Assembly (NCBI GenBank): GCA_009823395.1
Contig: CM020515.1
Span: 10,610,989-10,674,988 of the forward strand
Source of the DNA: Thamnaconus septentrionalis
Taxonomy: Eukaryota; Chordata; Actinopteri; Tetraodontiformes; Monacanthidae
Reading direction: 5' to 3'
DNA length: 64,000 bases
Positions 62,140 to 64,000 of the stretch are shown here, piece after piece (position 1 is the first letter of the stretch; the number at the start of each line of letters is the position of its first letter). The position numbers were made by a program, and so were the translations under genes. Below the pieces are notes generated by a model, which saw only the letters and a program-made list of their open reading frames with translations, was not told where the DNA came from and did not search any database.

Positions 62140-62467
62140 AATAGAATAGACTTTATTGTGATTGTGACATGGACAACGACTTTAAAAAGGACACTCAAAT
62201 CAAGAACAAGCAGATTAAAAAACTGCTTCTATCCAACAGCAATGACCGCCCTCAATGCCATAAAAAAACAACCCCAACACATCACCTGTACACAGTAATG
62301 GGTCGTGCAATTACAATGGCTGTTTTTATAGTATTTATGACTGTCGTGAGTGTGTGTGTTGCTTATGTATTTATTGTGGCAGTTTTAATGTTGTTTTTAT
62401 GCACTGACAGTCTATCACTTTTTCATTTTGTTGTGTGTGTCACAATGACAATAAAGTCTATTCTATT
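62140..62467 (+). mobile_element. LINE 3' fragment flanked by inverted copies of its own tail (fold-back)
   Basis: Left arm 62140-62169 and right arm 62438-62467 are inverted repeats of 30 bp with one mismatch. The right arm reads TGACAATAAAGTCTATTCTATT, a familiar fish LINE 3' tail. Just inside the left arm, AAAAAACTGCTTCTATCC...AATGACCGCCCTCAATGCC resembles the last codons of a LINE reverse transcriptase (KNCFF...ITALNA type). The open frame across it is not a gene. Confidence 0.55.
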
Positions 62468-62859
62468 CTCAACAGTGGCTAATTAACAGCCGAGAGCACA
62501 GTCGCCATCGCCCTCCTTCTTTTGGGACTTTTTGACGAAATCTGAACTCCTAGTGTGAAGTTGGCGGGGGTGGGGGGTGGACAATACTAGAAAACTGAGA
62601 GATCAGATTTATTCATTACCGTGTTGTCGGACGTGATGTTCGGAGGTTCTTGGTGGCGGCGTGGCAAAGCAGCGCCATTCAAGGCACGACGCGTTCCGAG
62701 CATCGTTTACCATAATCCTGCACTGGGATGTCAACAGAGACGCGGCGTGCGTACATGAGTGTATCTGTGAGTGTGTGTGTGTGTGTGACGGGCTTAAATG
62801 TATGAATCATCGGCAGGCAAACCTGACTGTCTCTTGTGCCGGAGACGCGACCCGGCAGT

Positions 62860-63080
62860 TCAATGCCTCAATTAATAAAGCGGAACGCGGAGCCGGAACA
62901 GTGCGTGACAGGCCTGTTTCATCAGCCACTTTCATATTCATTCAGTGGCGGCGGCGGCGGCGGCCATAGATATGGAAATCAGTTTAGGTGTAAATATACA
63001 CACCCGGCGCGCGCGGCTGAATTGTCAGAGGTTGCTTCAATTTGCCGCTTGTGAAGTGATCAAAAGATAACAAGATCAGC
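62860..63080. promoter_or_regulatory. candidate enhancer-like block
   Basis: TCAATTAATAAAG, CATATTCATTC, ATAGATATGG, and a TCF-like plus GATA pair in GATCAAAAGATAACAAG, next to a GGC run. Motif-based. Confidence 0.2.
62946..62964. repeat. (GGC)6
   Basis: Short CGG/GGC run inside an enhancer-like stretch. Confidence 0.9.
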
Positions 63081-63358
63081 GGGGGGCGGGGGAGGGGAGG
63101 AGAGGAAAGCGGTGTGATGGGGGGGGCCTTTCAAACTCTGCTCCAGCATAATGAACTCATTTAGCTCGAACCATTCTCCGGGTCGAGCCCGTTGAGCGTG
63201 AACGGAGCAGACGACTCGCACTTTCCACGAAAAGTCGTGCGTCATTTTTCCGAGAACAAACATCGACCGCGGTCTGTTATTCCATATCGACAGTTACATG
63301 GCTTTATGTTGTATGAACTGGAACGTTTCGTAAACCGTGCGGATCTGGAGGAGAGGTA

Positions 63359-63964
63359 CAGTGGGTTCGGAAAGTATTCAGACCCCCTCAAATGTTTTAC
63401 TCTTTGTCATAGTGCAGCCTTTTGCTAAAATCGATTCATTTCACTTTGGACAAAAACCTTTTCCAGATTGTTCACGACCTCCAAGAAGACAACACACAGC
63501 TAAAATAACAAAGGTGTGAATGTTCTTGAATGGCCGAGCCAGAGTCCCGACTTAAATCCAATTGAACATCTCTGGAGAGACCTGAAGATGGCTGTCCACC
63601 AACATTCACCATCCAACCTGACAAACTTGGAGAGGATCTGCAGGAAGGAAGGGCAAAAGATCCCCAAATCCAGGTGTGAAAAACTTGTTGGATCTTTCCC
63701 AAGAACACTCATGGCTGTATTGGCTCAAAAAGGTGCTTCCACTCGACACTCAGCAAAGGGTCTGAATACTTCTGGCCATGTGATATTTCAGTGTTTATTT
63801 TGTAATAAGTCTGCAAAAATGTCGACAAGTTTTTCTGACAATATCTGGTGCTGTGTGTGCTTGAACAAAGGGAAAAAAATGGAATTAACTGATTTGAGCA
63901 AATGGCTGCAATATGACAAAGAGTGAAAAATCTAAGGTGGCCCGAATACTCTCCGAACCCACTG
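63359..63964 (+). mobile_element. internally deleted Tc1-type transposon with both termini
   Basis: The left end CAGTGGGTTCGGAAAGTATTC follows a TA dinucleotide at 63357-63358. The right end CTCTCCGAACCCACTG is its inverse, and the inner parts also pair (ACTCTTTGTCAT with TGACAAAGAGTG). The base pair after the right end is CA, consistent with a mutated TA. At 606 bp it is well short of a full Tc1 (about 1.6 kb). Confidence 0.85.
63516..63773 (+). pseudogene. Tc1 transposase C-terminal fragment
   Basis: Translates to a clear DDE-transposase end: LEWPSQSPDLNPIEHLWRDL (the Glu in NPIEHLW is the third catalytic residue), then SRCEKLVGSFPRTLMAVLAQ. The N-terminal DNA-binding half and the first two catalytic Asp residues are missing, so it cannot be active. 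The open frame continues to 63926 into the terminal repeat by chance. Confidence 0.85.
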
Positions 63965-64000
63965 CACGTTCCTGCGTGGGCAAGTCAAGGCGCAACCGGC

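Noticed and set aside
62169..62486. 105-codon frame with hydrophobic segments resembling a membrane protein
   Set aside because: It sits within the LINE-tail fold-back element. The hydrophobic stretches come from T-rich 3'UTR-like DNA.

Overview
The window looks like teleost fish nuclear DNA. The one unmistakable protein gene is a vertebrate Tob1, and the repeats are typical of fish: Tc1-type transposon remnants, a tRNA-derived SINE, LINE 3' tails, and very many (AC)n, (GA)n, (GATA)n and (TTA)n microsatellites. I cannot name the species from sequence alone, nor say which teleost tob1 paralogue this is.

Layout. Positions 1-32,900 hold no gene I recognise. They carry repeats, including a 518-bp (GA)n tract, a SINE with a 13-bp target duplication, a diverged antisense SINE, two remnants of one Tc1 family and a telomere-like (TTAGGG)n patch. 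Between these lie stretches that read like regulatory DNA, with perfect DR1, PBX-PREP and MEF2 sites and a three-CCAAT cluster. Positions 33,000-36,900 are the tob1 transcription unit on the minus strand: a TATA/CCAAT/GC-box promoter, a non-coding exon 1 with two small uORFs, a 1.1-kb intron in the 5'UTR that contains a 44-unit AC repeat, and exon 2 with the whole 358-codon reading frame and a roughly 1-kb 3'UTR. Positions 37,000-64,000, upstream of tob1, are again gene-poor. They hold large microsatellites, more copies of a dispersed repeat, an LTR-like insertion nested in one copy, a fold-back LINE-tail element and an internally deleted Tc1-type transposon at the right edge.

The best candidate for something undescribed is a dispersed family of about 0.25-0.4 kb, seen seven times. 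Copies share a GGTCCCATA-type end, a core around TGTAAACANAGGGCTAA and, in five copies, a palindrome centred on TGATGTCA. The variant copies suggest the ancestral centre was the CRE/ATF octamer TGACGTCA, since decayed by CpG loss. One copy is split by a TG...CA element with an ATTCG target duplication.

How it fits together. Tob1 is an anti-proliferative adaptor that joins the CCR4-NOT deadenylase to poly(A)-binding protein. Its 3'UTR carries a perfect 8-mer for the miR-25/32/92 family and one for miR-218. A large surrounding non-coding region with enhancer-like motifs fits a regulated developmental gene, but conservation cannot be judged from one sequence. No tRNA, rRNA, CRISPR or prokaryotic features were seen.
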